Notes: generated by a model not told the origin, from the letters alone. Shown: positions 35,517 to 42,821, counted from the first letter of the stretch. The stretch: 64,000 bases of DNA from G963668345 sp965226215 (GCA_965226215.1 CBDDCH010000002.1:3844001-3908000), one strand, 5' to 3'. Numbers and translations: made by a program.

Positions 35517-37427
35517 ATGAGCCAAAGCTTGACGAAGATTTCCGACCATCTTTACCAGCTCACCGACACATGCAACGTCTATCTGATCGTGGACGGTGAC
35601 CGCGGGCTGCTGATCGACGCCGGCTCCGGCGCGATTCTCGATCACTTACAGGAGACCGGCGTGAGGCGGATCGAGTGGGTGCTTCACACGCATCACCATC
35701 GCGACCAATGTGCCGGTACGCCGCGGATCAGAGAGCACGGCGCCAAGGTTGCCGCGCCGGAGTACGAGCGACACCTGTTTGAGCAGGCGGAACTCTTCTG
35801 GCGGACGCGGCGCACGTTTGACAATTACAACGACCGCAATACGTTCTTCACCGTCGGCGAAAACATCCCCGTGGACGCACCACTCGAAGATTACGAGACG
35901 TTCACCTGGGGGCCTTATGAATTTTTCGTCTTGCCGGCCAAAGGGCACACCCTCGGTTCGAGCGCCCTGATTGTGGAGATCGATGGCCGGACCGTTGCCT
36001 TCACGGGTGACTTGATGGCAGCGGGAGGCAAGCTCTATCAGCTTCACGCCATGGAGTACATGTATGCGGTGATGGAGGGGTTACTCTTCACGATCCAGTC
36101 GATCCAGGCCCTGCGAACGCGGAATATCGACACTTGCTACCCATCGCACGGCGAGCCGATTACGAAAGTCGCCGCCGACATCGACCGTTTGGAACGGCGG
36201 ACCATGGACTGCATCAAGCTTGGCCGCGGCATCCGAGCGGGGGGTAATCTTTGTACCTCCGCGGAAACGGCCTACCTTCCCGAGTCAAGGTTCATCCCCC
36301 TGTCGCGGCACCTGTTGTGGGGCGGCGATTGGACTTGCTCGAACTTCTACGTCATTCTCAGTGAGAGCGGCAAGGCGATGTTCGTTGACTACGGACACGC
36401 TTTCTTCCCGCACATGCATATCGGCGCGGATCACGACGGCATGGAGACGATGCGCTTCGTCGTGCATCATTTGGACCAACTGCGCGAAGACTACGGCGTT
36501 ACGCAGTTCGACCTCGTCGTACCCACTCACATCCACGACGATCACACCTGCGGGATTCCTCATCTGCAGAGGCATCACGGGACGAAGTGCTGGGCGCTGG
36601 AAGATGTCGGGCAGGTCATAGCCGACCCCGCCCGGTGGGCCAGCACTCCGTGTACGTTTCCTAAGCCGATCCGCATCGATCGCCGGTTGAAGGACGGCGA
36701 AAAGTTTCAGTGGGAGGAGTACGAGTTTCAGATCTTTTTCGCTCCCGGTCAGACGGAATTCCATTCTGTCTACGCGGGGATGATCGACAACCGCCAGGTT
36801 GCTTTCACGGGGGACAACTACTTCCTTCACGAGGTGCAGGTGGGAGACCGGGTAGAGACGCGTCCTCACCAAACGACGGTCCTGCGGAACAGCTTTCAGC
36901 TTGGGATGCATCGCCGCTGCGCCGAAGTGATGCGGAAGGTCAACCCAGAGCTGATCTGTCCGGGGCACCGCGACGTGCTGACTTGTTCGAAGGAGGATCT
37001 CGACCACTATTGCGACTACATCGCTCGTAAGGAACAAGCTTTCCGCAACATCGTCGGCGAGCCGGCGGACCACTTCATTGATCTTTTCTGGGCCCGTCTG
37101 CTGCCCTATGTCTCGGTGCTGGAACCCGGCCAACGAGTCGAGTATCGCCTTCTCGTGCGTAACAACTTCGAGCGCACGGTAACTTACGAAGCGCGGCTGC
37201 AGCCGCCCACGGGGTGGGAGGCGCAGGCTGAGTTTACGACCTTGAAACTCGACGCAGGCGGCCGAGGCGAGATTGCGCTGGCGGCCACCGCTCCCCCAAC
37301 CCCGGACGGCGTTCGCCGCCTGACGACAGCAGAAATCAGGATTGACGGGCAGTCCCAGGGGCCGTTGGTCGAGGCGCTGGTGACTGTACAGGGTGGCGCA
37401 GACCGACGAGCAAGCGGCAAACGATAG
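35517..37427 (+). CDS. double metallo-beta-lactamase-fold hydrolase with C-terminal beta domain
   Basis: The 636-residue protein contains two MBL domains. The first (residues 1-230) has T58-H-H-H-R-D-Q, so H59, H61 and D63 are present but the usual fourth ligand His is Gln; AFTGDLM and CYPSHGEP follow. The second (about 265-510) has a canonical THIHDDH (H338, H340, D342, H343), FTGDNYF and CPGHRD. The last ~110 residues (from VLEPGQRVEYRLLVRNN) look like a beta-sandwich. No signal peptide is seen. The second domain looks catalytic and the first is possibly degenerate. Substrate unknown; not obviously a beta-lactamase. A good ribosome binding site (AGGAGG) precedes the ATG. Confidence 0.85.
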   Translation: MSQSLTKISDHLYQLTDTCNVYLIVDGDRGLLIDAGSGAILDHLQETGVRRIEWVLHTHHHRDQCAGTPRIREHGAKVAAPEYERHLFEQAELFWRTRRTFDNYNDRNTFFTVGENIPVDAPLEDYETFTWGPYEFFVLPAKGHTLGSSALIVEIDGRTVAFTGDLMAAGGKLYQLHAMEYMYAVMEGLLFTIQSIQALRTRNIDTCYPSHGEPITKVAADIDRLERRTMDCIKLGRGIRAGGNLCTSAETAYLPESRFIPLSRHLLWGGDWTCSNFYVILSESGKAMFVDYGHAFFPHMHIGADHDGMETMRFVVHHLDQLREDYGVTQFDLVVPTHIHDDHTCGIPHLQRHHGTKCWALEDVGQVIADPARWASTPCTFPKPIRIDRRLKDGEKFQWEEYEFQIFFAPGQTEFHSVYAGMIDNRQVAFTGDNYFLHEVQVGDRVETRPHQTTVLRNSFQLGMHRRCAEVMRKVNPELICPGHRDVLTCSKEDLDHYCDYIARKEQAFRNIVGEPADHFIDLFWARLLPYVSVLEPGQRVEYRLLVRNNFERTVTYEARLQPPTGWEAQAEFTTLKLDAGGRGEIALAATAPPTPDGVRRLTTAEIRIDGQSQGPLVEALVTVQGGADRRASGKR

Positions 37428-37432
37428 TAAAA

Positions 37433-37459
37433 CATCATGATGCTATACTCATCATGATG
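37433..37459 (+). promoter_or_regulatory. operator-promoter overlapping the antitoxin start
   Basis: Two identical 10-bp palindromes CATCATGATG (37433-37442 and 37450-37459), centres 17 bp apart, flank a TATACT -10 box (37444-37449). The second palindrome contains the start codon(s), leaving no room for a ribosome binding site. This predicts a leaderless mRNA repressed by an RHH complex. Inference. Confidence 0.6.
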
Positions 37460-37681
37460 CGCACAACCATCAATCTGCCCGACGATGTCTACGAGGCGGC
37501 CCGCTCGGTCGCTACTGCCAAAAGGGTCTCTCTGGGGGAAGCCGTGGGCGAGCTCGTGCGACGGGGTCTCCGACCGCAGGCGGTGTTTGAGACTAAGAAG
37601 CCGTTTCCGTGTTTCGAGCTGCCAGAGGAGGCCGAAACGATTACCTGGGAGCGAACCCTTGAAGCAGAGGACGATCTGTGA
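37454..37681 (+). CDS. vapB: ribbon-helix-helix antitoxin (VapB/CopG-like)
   Basis: The 75-residue protein starts M(M)RTTINLPDDVYEAARSVATAKR, an RHH domain; ATGs at 37454 and 37457 are both possible. The acidic C-terminus (PEEAETITWERTLEAEDDL) suits binding to the toxin. The partner toxin starts at the overlapping GTG (37678-37681). Regulation is probably by the overlapping palindromes. Confidence 0.85.
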   Translation: MMRTTINLPDDVYEAARSVATAKRVSLGEAVGELVRRGLRPQAVFETKKPFPCFELPEEAETITWERTLEAEDDL

Positions 37682-38103
37682 GGCCCTATCTGCTTGATAT
37701 CAAAGTTCTGTTGGCTCTAACCTGGCCTTCTCACGCATTGCATCCCCAGGCGCAGGAATGGTTCGCCCGCAACCGCGCGGCAGGCTTTCGAACCTGTCCG
37801 CTGACCGAAATCGGGTTCGTTCGCATTTCCAGCAATCCTTCGTTTACGTCTCAGGCGGTTTCGCCGCCGGCTGCGATGAGCCTTTTGAAGCGCATTACGT
37901 CTATGTCCGAACATGAGTTTTGGCCCGACGATCTGGAAGTGAGTCGAGCGATACCCGTGGATTTGCCCTTGGTCGGCCACAGGCAGGTAACAGATGCTTA
38001 CCTGGTGGCTTTGGCGGCGTCGCGGGGAGGTGTTCTCGCGACGCTCGATCGAGGGGTGTTAGCGGTTGTGGGGAACAATGAAAAGTCTGTAGAGCTGGTC
38101 TGA
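37678..38103 (+). CDS. vapC: VapC-type PIN-domain toxin with a substituted active-site neighbour
   Basis: The 141-residue toxin begins at GTG 37678 overlapping the antitoxin stop (GTGA). Catalytic acids D7, E44 (LTEIGF), D106 (TDAYLVAL) and D124 (TLDRG) are present. The motif reads LLDIKVLLAL where this family usually has LLDxNVLLAL, so Asn is replaced by Lys at residue 9; this may reduce activity or specificity. The module is otherwise intact. Confidence 0.88.
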   Translation: MRPYLLDIKVLLALTWPSHALHPQAQEWFARNRAAGFRTCPLTEIGFVRISSNPSFTSQAVSPPAAMSLLKRITSMSEHEFWPDDLEVSRAIPVDLPLVGHRQVTDAYLVALAASRGGVLATLDRGVLAVVGNNEKSVELV

Positions 38104-38159
38104 CCGGCTGCGGAAAAAAATGCGGGACTGGCTCGGTGGACTTGCTAGAGGCCCCGAGG

Positions 38160-38190
38160 TATATTGGTATAATTATGGTATATATATACC
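38160..38190 (+). promoter_or_regulatory. palindromic operator/promoter ahead of the third TA pair
   Basis: GGTATATATATACC (38177-38190) is a perfect 14-bp palindrome abutting the ATG at 38191. TATAAT lies at 38168-38173, so the 5' UTR would be ~10 bases or less and the operator would cover the transcription start. Related GGTATA half-sites lie just upstream. Confidence 0.55.
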
Positions 38191-38463
38191 ATGGCCCTGA
38201 ATCTCAAGAACGCTGAGGTCGAACGCCTGGCGGCTGAAGTGGCCAAGATGGCGAACGAGAGCAAGACCGAAGCGATTCGGCGAGCTCTTCTGGATCGCAA
38301 ACAGCGCCTACGGGTTCGCCGCGGAGACCCTGACCGGCAGGTCCGGCTGGAGCTACTGCTGCGGAATCGCATCTGGCCGAGGATTCCTTCGGAACTAATG
38401 GGCAAAAAGATTTCGAAGCGCCGACGAGAAGAGATTCTCGGATACGGCCCCCAAGGTGTCTGA
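38191..38463 (+). CDS. vapB: VapB-like antitoxin (Rv0623-type)
   Basis: The 90-residue protein has MALNLKNAEVERLAAEVAKMANESKTEAIRRAL, the N-terminal DNA-binding pattern of the Rv0623/VapB subfamily, followed by a basic linker and a C-terminal toxin-binding stretch. No ribosome binding site is evident; the palindrome runs up to the ATG. The toxin gene starts 18 bases downstream. Confidence 0.82.
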   Translation: MALNLKNAEVERLAAEVAKMANESKTEAIRRALLDRKQRLRVRRGDPDRQVRLELLLRNRIWPRIPSELMGKKISKRRREEILGYGPQGV

Positions 38464-38481
38464 GCCGGCTGGAGGCTTCGG

Positions 38482-38871
38482 ATGGTCCTGGATTCCTCTG
38501 CGATCCTAGCCGTAATTTTCGCTGAGCAAGGCCATCAGTCCGTGCTGCGCCGCATGGGCGAGGCCCGCTTCTTGGCTGTGGGAGCGCCTACGCTTGTAGA
38601 GACGGCACTTGTTCTCTCATCAAGGCTTCGACAAGACGCAACGGCCCTACTAAACGAGTTTGTGCGTGAGGCCGAGGTAGAGATCGTTCCTTTCGAGCCG
38701 GAGCACTATCAAGCCGCCGCTGACGCGTTCGAGAGATACGGGAAGGGACGCCACAAAGCGGCCCTCAACTTTGGGGACTGTCTGACCTACGCGGTGGCGC
38801 ACGTGGCGGGCATGCCCCTGCTTTTTACCGGCAAAGATTTCTCACAGACGGACCTTGCGGCGAACGAGTAG
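38482..38871 (+). CDS. vapC: VapC-type PIN-domain toxin
   Basis: The 129-residue toxin has MVLDSSAILAVIFAE (D4), PTLVETALVL (E40), LNFGDCLTYAVAH (D99) and FTGKDFSQTDL (D119), the full PIN acid set with the FGDC motif typical of VapC30-like members. It forms the third TA pair within 4.3 kb. Confidence 0.92.
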   Translation: MVLDSSAILAVIFAEQGHQSVLRRMGEARFLAVGAPTLVETALVLSSRLRQDATALLNEFVREAEVEIVPFEPEHYQAAADAFERYGKGRHKAALNFGDCLTYAVAHVAGMPLLFTGKDFSQTDLAANE

Positions 38872-39250
38872 TAGCGCTGTGGAATTCCCTCCCGACGGAC
38901 GCCTGCCCCGCGTTCCTCGCCGGCTGACGGTCGAAGCACACGATAGGCCCGCCCCACCCAAACAGATGAAATCCGGCGGGTTTTCGGTCGGGTCTATGTC
39001 GCAATAGTAGCTCAGACACTTGACCTGTCACTAGCGTTCCAGGCTCAGCTTGGCCTGCTCACGCACACCCTTGCGACAAGCGAAGCTGAGCCGCGAAGGG
39101 GCGAGCGCCAAATGCGGTGCGGCGGAACTACGTGAGACAATTACTGTTAAGAGATCAGATGCGCTGAACGAGACGAAATGCGGATCGACTATCCTGGCCC
39201 ACTACCACGGCCGGAACCGAGCGCCGCGGAATCGGCGGTCCTGATTGAGC
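38872..39250. other. gene-free stretch upstream of the DegT gene
   Basis: No frame or RNA gene is supported. It may carry the aminotransferase promoter, but no clear -35/-10 pair stands out. Confidence 0.4.
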
Positions 39251-40459
39251 ATGAATGAGCGAAGCTTCATTCCCTATAATCTTCCCGCCATCGGTCAGGA
39301 AGAGATTGACGAGGTCACGGCGGTACTTCGCTCCGGATGGGTCACGACGGGTCCGAAAGCGGCCCAATTCGAAGAAGAATTCCGAAACTACGTCGGGGCG
39401 GAGCACTCTCTAGCCGTCAACTCGTGCACGGCCGGGCTGCATCTGGCGCTTGCCGCGCTGGGGATCGGTCCGGGAGACGAGGTGATCACCACGCCGCTGA
39501 CATTCTGCTCGACCGTCAGCACGATCCTCCACGTCGGCGCGACGCCGGTCCTAGCGGACATCGGCGACGACGGGAACGTCGATCCTGATTCGATTGCTCG
39601 TCGAATCACCGATCGGACTCGGGCCATCGTGCCGGTTCATTTGGGCGGTCTTCCATGCCAAATGGCGCGGATCTGGAAACTGGCCAGCGAGCGGGGCTTG
39701 TTCGTGGTGGAAGACGCTGCCCACGGCGCGGGTAGTCATTATCAGGGCTCGCCCCTTGGTGGATTCAACAAGGTTTGCCGTGCCCGCAGTGACGCGGTCG
39801 CGTTCAGTTTTTACGCCACCAAGAACATGACAACCGGCGAAGGCGGCATGGTCACGAGCGAAGACGAAGAGCTTGCGGAAAGAATGAGACGGCTCTGTCT
39901 TCACGGCATCAGCAACGACGCTTGGGGGCGCTATGCCGAGCGAGGGAGTTGGTACTACGAGGTTCTGGACCGCGGCTTCAAGTACAACATGAGCGACATC
40001 CAGGCGGCGATGGGGGTCGTTCAGCTGCGCAAACTGGAGAGTTTCATCGAGACAAGAAGGCGCTACGGCGGCATGTATAACGCTGCCTTCGCGGACGTGG
40101 ACGAGACGGAGTTGCCGCCGAACAGCGACTCGTGCCGCCACTGTTGGCACCTGTATGCGATCAGGCTAAACCTCGACAGGCTCAACATTGACCGCGCCGA
40201 GTTCATTCGGCAACTGCGCCAGAGAGGAGTCGGTACAAGTGTCCACTTCATCCCCGTTCCTCTGCACCCCTTCTTCGCGGCCTTTGCCCAGCTTCCCGGG
40301 AACCAATGTCCGCGGGCCATGGAGCTGTACCCTCGGCTGATTTCTCTACCGCTGTATCCCGCGATGGCGGAAGAGCAAGTTCGCTACGTTGGGGACGCCG
40401 TCAAGGAAGTGGCGCGGGCGAACAAGAAAACTAGGGTCATGGCCGCGCGGGCGGGCTAG
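39251..40459 (+). CDS. DegT/DnrJ/EryC1/StrS-family aminotransferase
   Basis: The frame opens at a TTG (39245), but the ATG at 39251 is the better start (MNERSFIPYNLPAIGQEE). The 402-residue PLP enzyme has VNSCTAGLHLALAALGIGPGDEV and the PLP-lysine motif YATKNMTTGEGGMV with K191. Members aminate keto-sugars for surface glycans; some are sensory or dehydratase variants. It lies 200 bp upstream of the BMC aldolase on the same strand, separated by repeats, so cotranscription is doubtful. The stop codon is within the CTAGCTACTTTCCG repeat. Confidence 0.9.
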   Translation: MNERSFIPYNLPAIGQEEIDEVTAVLRSGWVTTGPKAAQFEEEFRNYVGAEHSLAVNSCTAGLHLALAALGIGPGDEVITTPLTFCSTVSTILHVGATPVLADIGDDGNVDPDSIARRITDRTRAIVPVHLGGLPCQMARIWKLASERGLFVVEDAAHGAGSHYQGSPLGGFNKVCRARSDAVAFSFYATKNMTTGEGGMVTSEDEELAERMRRLCLHGISNDAWGRYAERGSWYYEVLDRGFKYNMSDIQAAMGVVQLRKLESFIETRRRYGGMYNAAFADVDETELPPNSDSCRHCWHLYAIRLNLDRLNIDRAEFIRQLRQRGVGTSVHFIPVPLHPFFAAFAQLPGNQCPRAMELYPRLISLPLYPAMAEEQVRYVGDAVKEVARANKKTRVMAARAG

Positions 40460-40477
40460 CTACTTTCCGTCGCAAAA
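40456..40477. repeat. CTAGCTACTTTCCG dispersed repeat, third copy
   Basis: This matches 2745-2766 and the reverse complement of 2888-2909 with one or two mismatches; the TAG stop of the aminotransferase (40457-40459) is inside it. Confidence 0.65.
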
Positions 40478-40508
40478 AGGGGACGAGGCGGAACGCGAGG
40501 GCGCGTGC

Positions 40509-40528
40509 CCGCGGGCTAACGCCCGCGG
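40509..40528. repeat. GC-rich hairpin
   Basis: CCGCGGGC-TAAC-GCCCGCGG is a perfect 8-bp stem with TAAC loop, between the aminotransferase and the BMC operon. No U-run follows, so termination is uncertain. Confidence 0.5.
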
Positions 40529-40620
40529 CTCCGACCGGGGTTTGGGAATTTCCGCCGCTTTTGGCGACACTCCGACTCCGTAGGCGCTAACCGCGTCTCC
40601 GAGTTCCATGTCGTCCTTGC

Positions 40621-40650
40621 TTTACAAGCGCGCGCCCCCCACGTTAGGAT
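40621..40650 (+). promoter_or_regulatory. possible promoter of the BMC operon
   Basis: TTTACA (40621-40626) and TAGGAT (40645-40650) are separated by 18 bases. The start would fall within ~5 bases of the ATG at 40661. A GAGG sits nine bases ahead of the ATG as a potential ribosome binding site if transcription starts further upstream. Confidence 0.35.
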
Positions 40651-40660
40651 ACGAGGTCGC

Positions 40661-41455
40661 ATGGTCAAAACCGAGCGGGAGCATCGGCAAGATATTGTCG
40701 ACGTTGGCCGTCTCGTTCACCAAAAAGGCTGGGTGGCTGCCAATGACGGCAACATTACCATTCGCCTAGACGGCGAGCGCATTCTTGCCACTCCTACGGG
40801 CTTGAGCAAGGGGATGATGCGCCCCGACGATTTGATCATCGTCGATTACGAGGGCAACAAGGTTTCCGGGCGGCTGGAGAGGACCTCTGAAATCCTAATG
40901 CACCTTGTCATCTACAAGATGCGCCCGGACGTCCAGGCGGTGGTCCACGCGCACCCGCCGGTCGCCACCGGTTTTGCCGCCGCGGGGCTGTCGCTCAATA
41001 AGGCGCTGTTGCCGGAGGTGGTCATCGGGCTGGGCTGTGTGCCGCTCGCGGCTTACGGGCTGCCCGGCACACCGGAATTGACGGAGCCGATGCTGCCGTT
41101 GATTCCAAAGTATGACGCGATCTTGCTCGCCAATCACGGTTCAGTCAGCTATGGAAAGGACATCTATCAGGCTTTCTTCCGCATGGAGACGGTGGAGCAC
41201 TTCGCCCGCATTAATTTGGTAGCTGAGATGCTGGGTGGGGCGAAAACCCTACCGCGGAAGGAAGTCGACAAGCTGTTTGAGTCCCGAGGGCGTTATGGCG
41301 TCGAGTCTCAAGCGGCGGCGCAACTGGGGTGTCCGGTTTCGGCGGAGGACACGTTGGTCGGCGCCGCTGCATCGGATGGACAAAGACGTTTTTCTGTAAC
41401 CCGCGATGAGTTGGTCCAACTAGTCGAAGAAGCGATGCGGAAAAAGGGAGGATAG
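40661..41455 (+). CDS. class II aldolase with C-terminal encapsulation-peptide-like helix (BMC cargo)
   Basis: The 264-residue protein has the class II aldolase/adducin fold: NDGNITIRL, TGLSKG, the catalytic Glu E77 (RTSEILMH), zinc ligands H96 and H98 (VVHAHPP) and H159 (LANHGS). L-fuculose-1-phosphate and similar sugar phosphates are cleaved to lactaldehyde/DHAP by the family. After the aldolase core (~residue 210) comes a linker and an amphipathic helix FSVTRDELVQLVEEAMRK at the very end, as in encapsulation peptides that target enzymes to BMC shells. It leads the shell operon, nine bases before the BMC-H gene. The exact sugar is unknown. Confidence 0.9.
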   Translation: MVKTEREHRQDIVDVGRLVHQKGWVAANDGNITIRLDGERILATPTGLSKGMMRPDDLIIVDYEGNKVSGRLERTSEILMHLVIYKMRPDVQAVVHAHPPVATGFAAAGLSLNKALLPEVVIGLGCVPLAAYGLPGTPELTEPMLPLIPKYDAILLANHGSVSYGKDIYQAFFRMETVEHFARINLVAEMLGGAKTLPRKEVDKLFESRGRYGVESQAAAQLGCPVSAEDTLVGAAASDGQRRFSVTRDELVQLVEEAMRKKGG

Positions 41456-41463
41456 GAGAATAA

Positions 41464-41757
41464 ATGGGCGAAGCCCTTGGAATGATTGAGACACGAGGCA
41501 TGGTGGCACTGATCGAAGCCTCTGATGCGATGGTCAAGTCGGCCAAGGTGACCTTGGTAGGCTGGGAGAAGATCGGGTCTGGTTACGTCACCGTATTGTG
41601 TCGTGGAGATGTGGCTGCTGTAAAGGCCGCGACCGACGCTGGCGCCGCCGCGGCCCGCCGGGTTGGTGAGCTGATTGCGGTGCATGTTATCCCGCGTCCG
41701 CACAGCAACGTGGGTGACATCTTCACGATTTCACCCGCGAAGGCTGCCGGCAAGTAA
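41464..41757 (+). CDS. BMC hexamer shell protein (BMC-H)
   Basis: The 97-residue protein has the Pfam00936 BMC domain from MGEALGMIETRGMVALIEA. The pore loop is KIGSG (K36-G40), as in PduA, where the Ser-Gly pore admits polar substrates. RGDVAAVKAATDAGAAAA forms the following helix, and HVIPRPHSNV the C-terminal strand. A Cys (C46) lies just beyond the pore strand. Hexamers tile the shell facets. It follows the aldolase by eight bases. Confidence 0.95.
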   Translation: MGEALGMIETRGMVALIEASDAMVKSAKVTLVGWEKIGSGYVTVLCRGDVAAVKAATDAGAAAARRVGELIAVHVIPRPHSNVGDIFTISPAKAAGK

Positions 41758-41780
41758 GGCCCTCTTAGAGGACGCTCTCG

Positions 41781-42059
41781 ATGCTACTAGCCCGCGTCGT
41801 CGGTACCGTTGTCGCTACCCGTAAGGACCCGCGGCTTGAAGGCAAGAAGCTGCTTGTGCTGCGGCACGTCTCACCGGAAGGGGACGACCAGCCGGGGTAT
41901 GTGATCGCCGTCGATACTGTCGGGGCGGGCTACCGCGAAAAGGTGCTCGTCGTCTCGGGCAGCTCGGCGCGCCTGGCGAGAGGGTGCAAAGACAGCCCGG
42001 TCGATGCGGCGATCATTGGTATCGTCGACGAGCTAGAGCTTGACTCCGGGGACGAATGA
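41781..42059 (+). CDS. BMC pentamer shell protein (BMC-P, EutN/CcmL), paralogue 1
   Basis: The 92-residue EutN/CcmL-fold protein begins MLLARVVGTVVATRKDPRLEG and ends SPVDAAIIGIVDELELDSGDE. The conserved ATxK, LLVL and DAAIIGIVD elements are present. Such proteins close the 12 vertices of the polyhedral shell as pentamers. An AGAGGA ribosome binding site lies upstream. Its stop overlaps an ATG of a possible small ORF. Confidence 0.94.
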   Translation: MLLARVVGTVVATRKDPRLEGKKLLVLRHVSPEGDDQPGYVIAVDTVGAGYREKVLVVSGSSARLARGCKDSPVDAAIIGIVDELELDSGDE

Positions 42060-42217
42060 TAGTGCACTGCGCCTTGTGGTTGTCTGGCGGCCAGTGGCGG
42101 GAACTCAGTGCCCCGGCAGTCTTGCCTGTGGGTTCGTTAAAGCTGATGGCGCCTCCGCCGGAATTACTCGGCGCGCCGAGTTTCTCAGGGAGTGATGAAT
42201 GCGCCTGGGCCGCGTAG
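42056..42217 (+). CDS. candidate 53-residue protein overlapping the BMC-P genes
   Basis: An ATG at 42056 overlaps the stop of the preceding BMC-P gene (ATGA) and the frame stays open for 53 codons, ending 19 bases inside the next BMC-P gene. It starts MIVHCALWLSGGQW and includes LKLMAPPPELLGAP. Third-position GC is about 70%, compatible with coding. The four-base overlap is the normal coupling signature, but the amino acid pattern matches no family I know, and the 140-bp gap could also be plain spacer. Confidence 0.35.
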   Translation: MIVHCALWLSGGQWRELSAPAVLPVGSLKLMAPPPELLGAPSFSGSDECAWAA

Positions 42218-42462
42218 TAGGACGGGTTTGGGCTACGGTCAAGAGTCGGGATCTCGAAGGTCGCAAGCTGCTGGTGATTCAACCGATCACAGTGGAAGGT
42301 CAGGATGCCGGACGGCCACTGATCGCGGCGGATGCCGTCGGCGCGGGGGCGGGCGAAAGAATCTATTGGAGCCGCGGGGGCGAAGCCGTTTATGCGTTCC
42401 TTCCCGATAAAGTAGGCGTGGATGCGGCCGTAGTCGGCATTGTCGACTCCATCGATAAATGA
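42199..42462 (+). CDS. BMC pentamer shell protein (BMC-P), paralogue 2
   Basis: The 87-residue EutN/CcmL-type protein starts MRLGRVVGRVWATVKSRDLEG, contains LIAADAVGAGAGERIYWSRGG and ends VDAAVVGIVDSIDK. Compared with paralogue 1 it has a longer loop after the GAG strand and a shorter tail. CAGGGA at 42186-42191 may be its ribosome binding site. The next BMC-P gene starts 14 bases downstream. Confidence 0.94.
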   Translation: MRLGRVVGRVWATVKSRDLEGRKLLVIQPITVEGQDAGRPLIAADAVGAGAGERIYWSRGGEAVYAFLPDKVGVDAAVVGIVDSIDK

Positions 42463-42475
42463 GGTAGCCACTAGG

Positions 42476-42766
42476 ATGCTGCTCGGCCGGGTGGTAGCGG
42501 AAGTCGTCGCCACGCGGAAACACCCCAGTCACGAAGATTTGAAGTTGCTGGTTGTGGCTCCGCTTGATCTCGACGGCAACGAGCGCGGCGCACCTGTCCT
42601 GGCCGTGGACTCCGTAGACGCCGGCGTCGGTGATCGAGTCCTGCTAGCCACTGACGGCTGGGCAGCCATGACCGCCGTGGACCGGCTTCAAAGTCCAATC
42701 GACGCGGCCATTGTCGGGGTCGTCGATCACGTGGAGTTGGTGGAAGGGGCGACCGCCGGCAACTGA
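42476..42766 (+). CDS. BMC pentamer shell protein (BMC-P), paralogue 3
   Basis: The frame is open from 42440, but the ATG at 42476 aligns with the other two pentamer proteins (MLLGRVVAEVVATRKHPSHED). The 96-residue protein ends PIDAAIVGVVDHVELVEGATAGN. Three distinct pentamers in one locus is a feature of several BMC types and may allow heterogeneous vertices. It ends the shell operon; the following gap contains a pair of REP-type hairpins. Confidence 0.93.
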   Translation: MLLGRVVAEVVATRKHPSHEDLKLLVVAPLDLDGNERGAPVLAVDSVDAGVGDRVLLATDGWAAMTAVDRLQSPIDAAIVGVVDHVELVEGATAGN

Positions 42767-42821
42767 ATGCAGCCTCTGGCCATCGAGTCAGCTTCAGAAG
42801 CACGGCTTGTGACGACTCACA

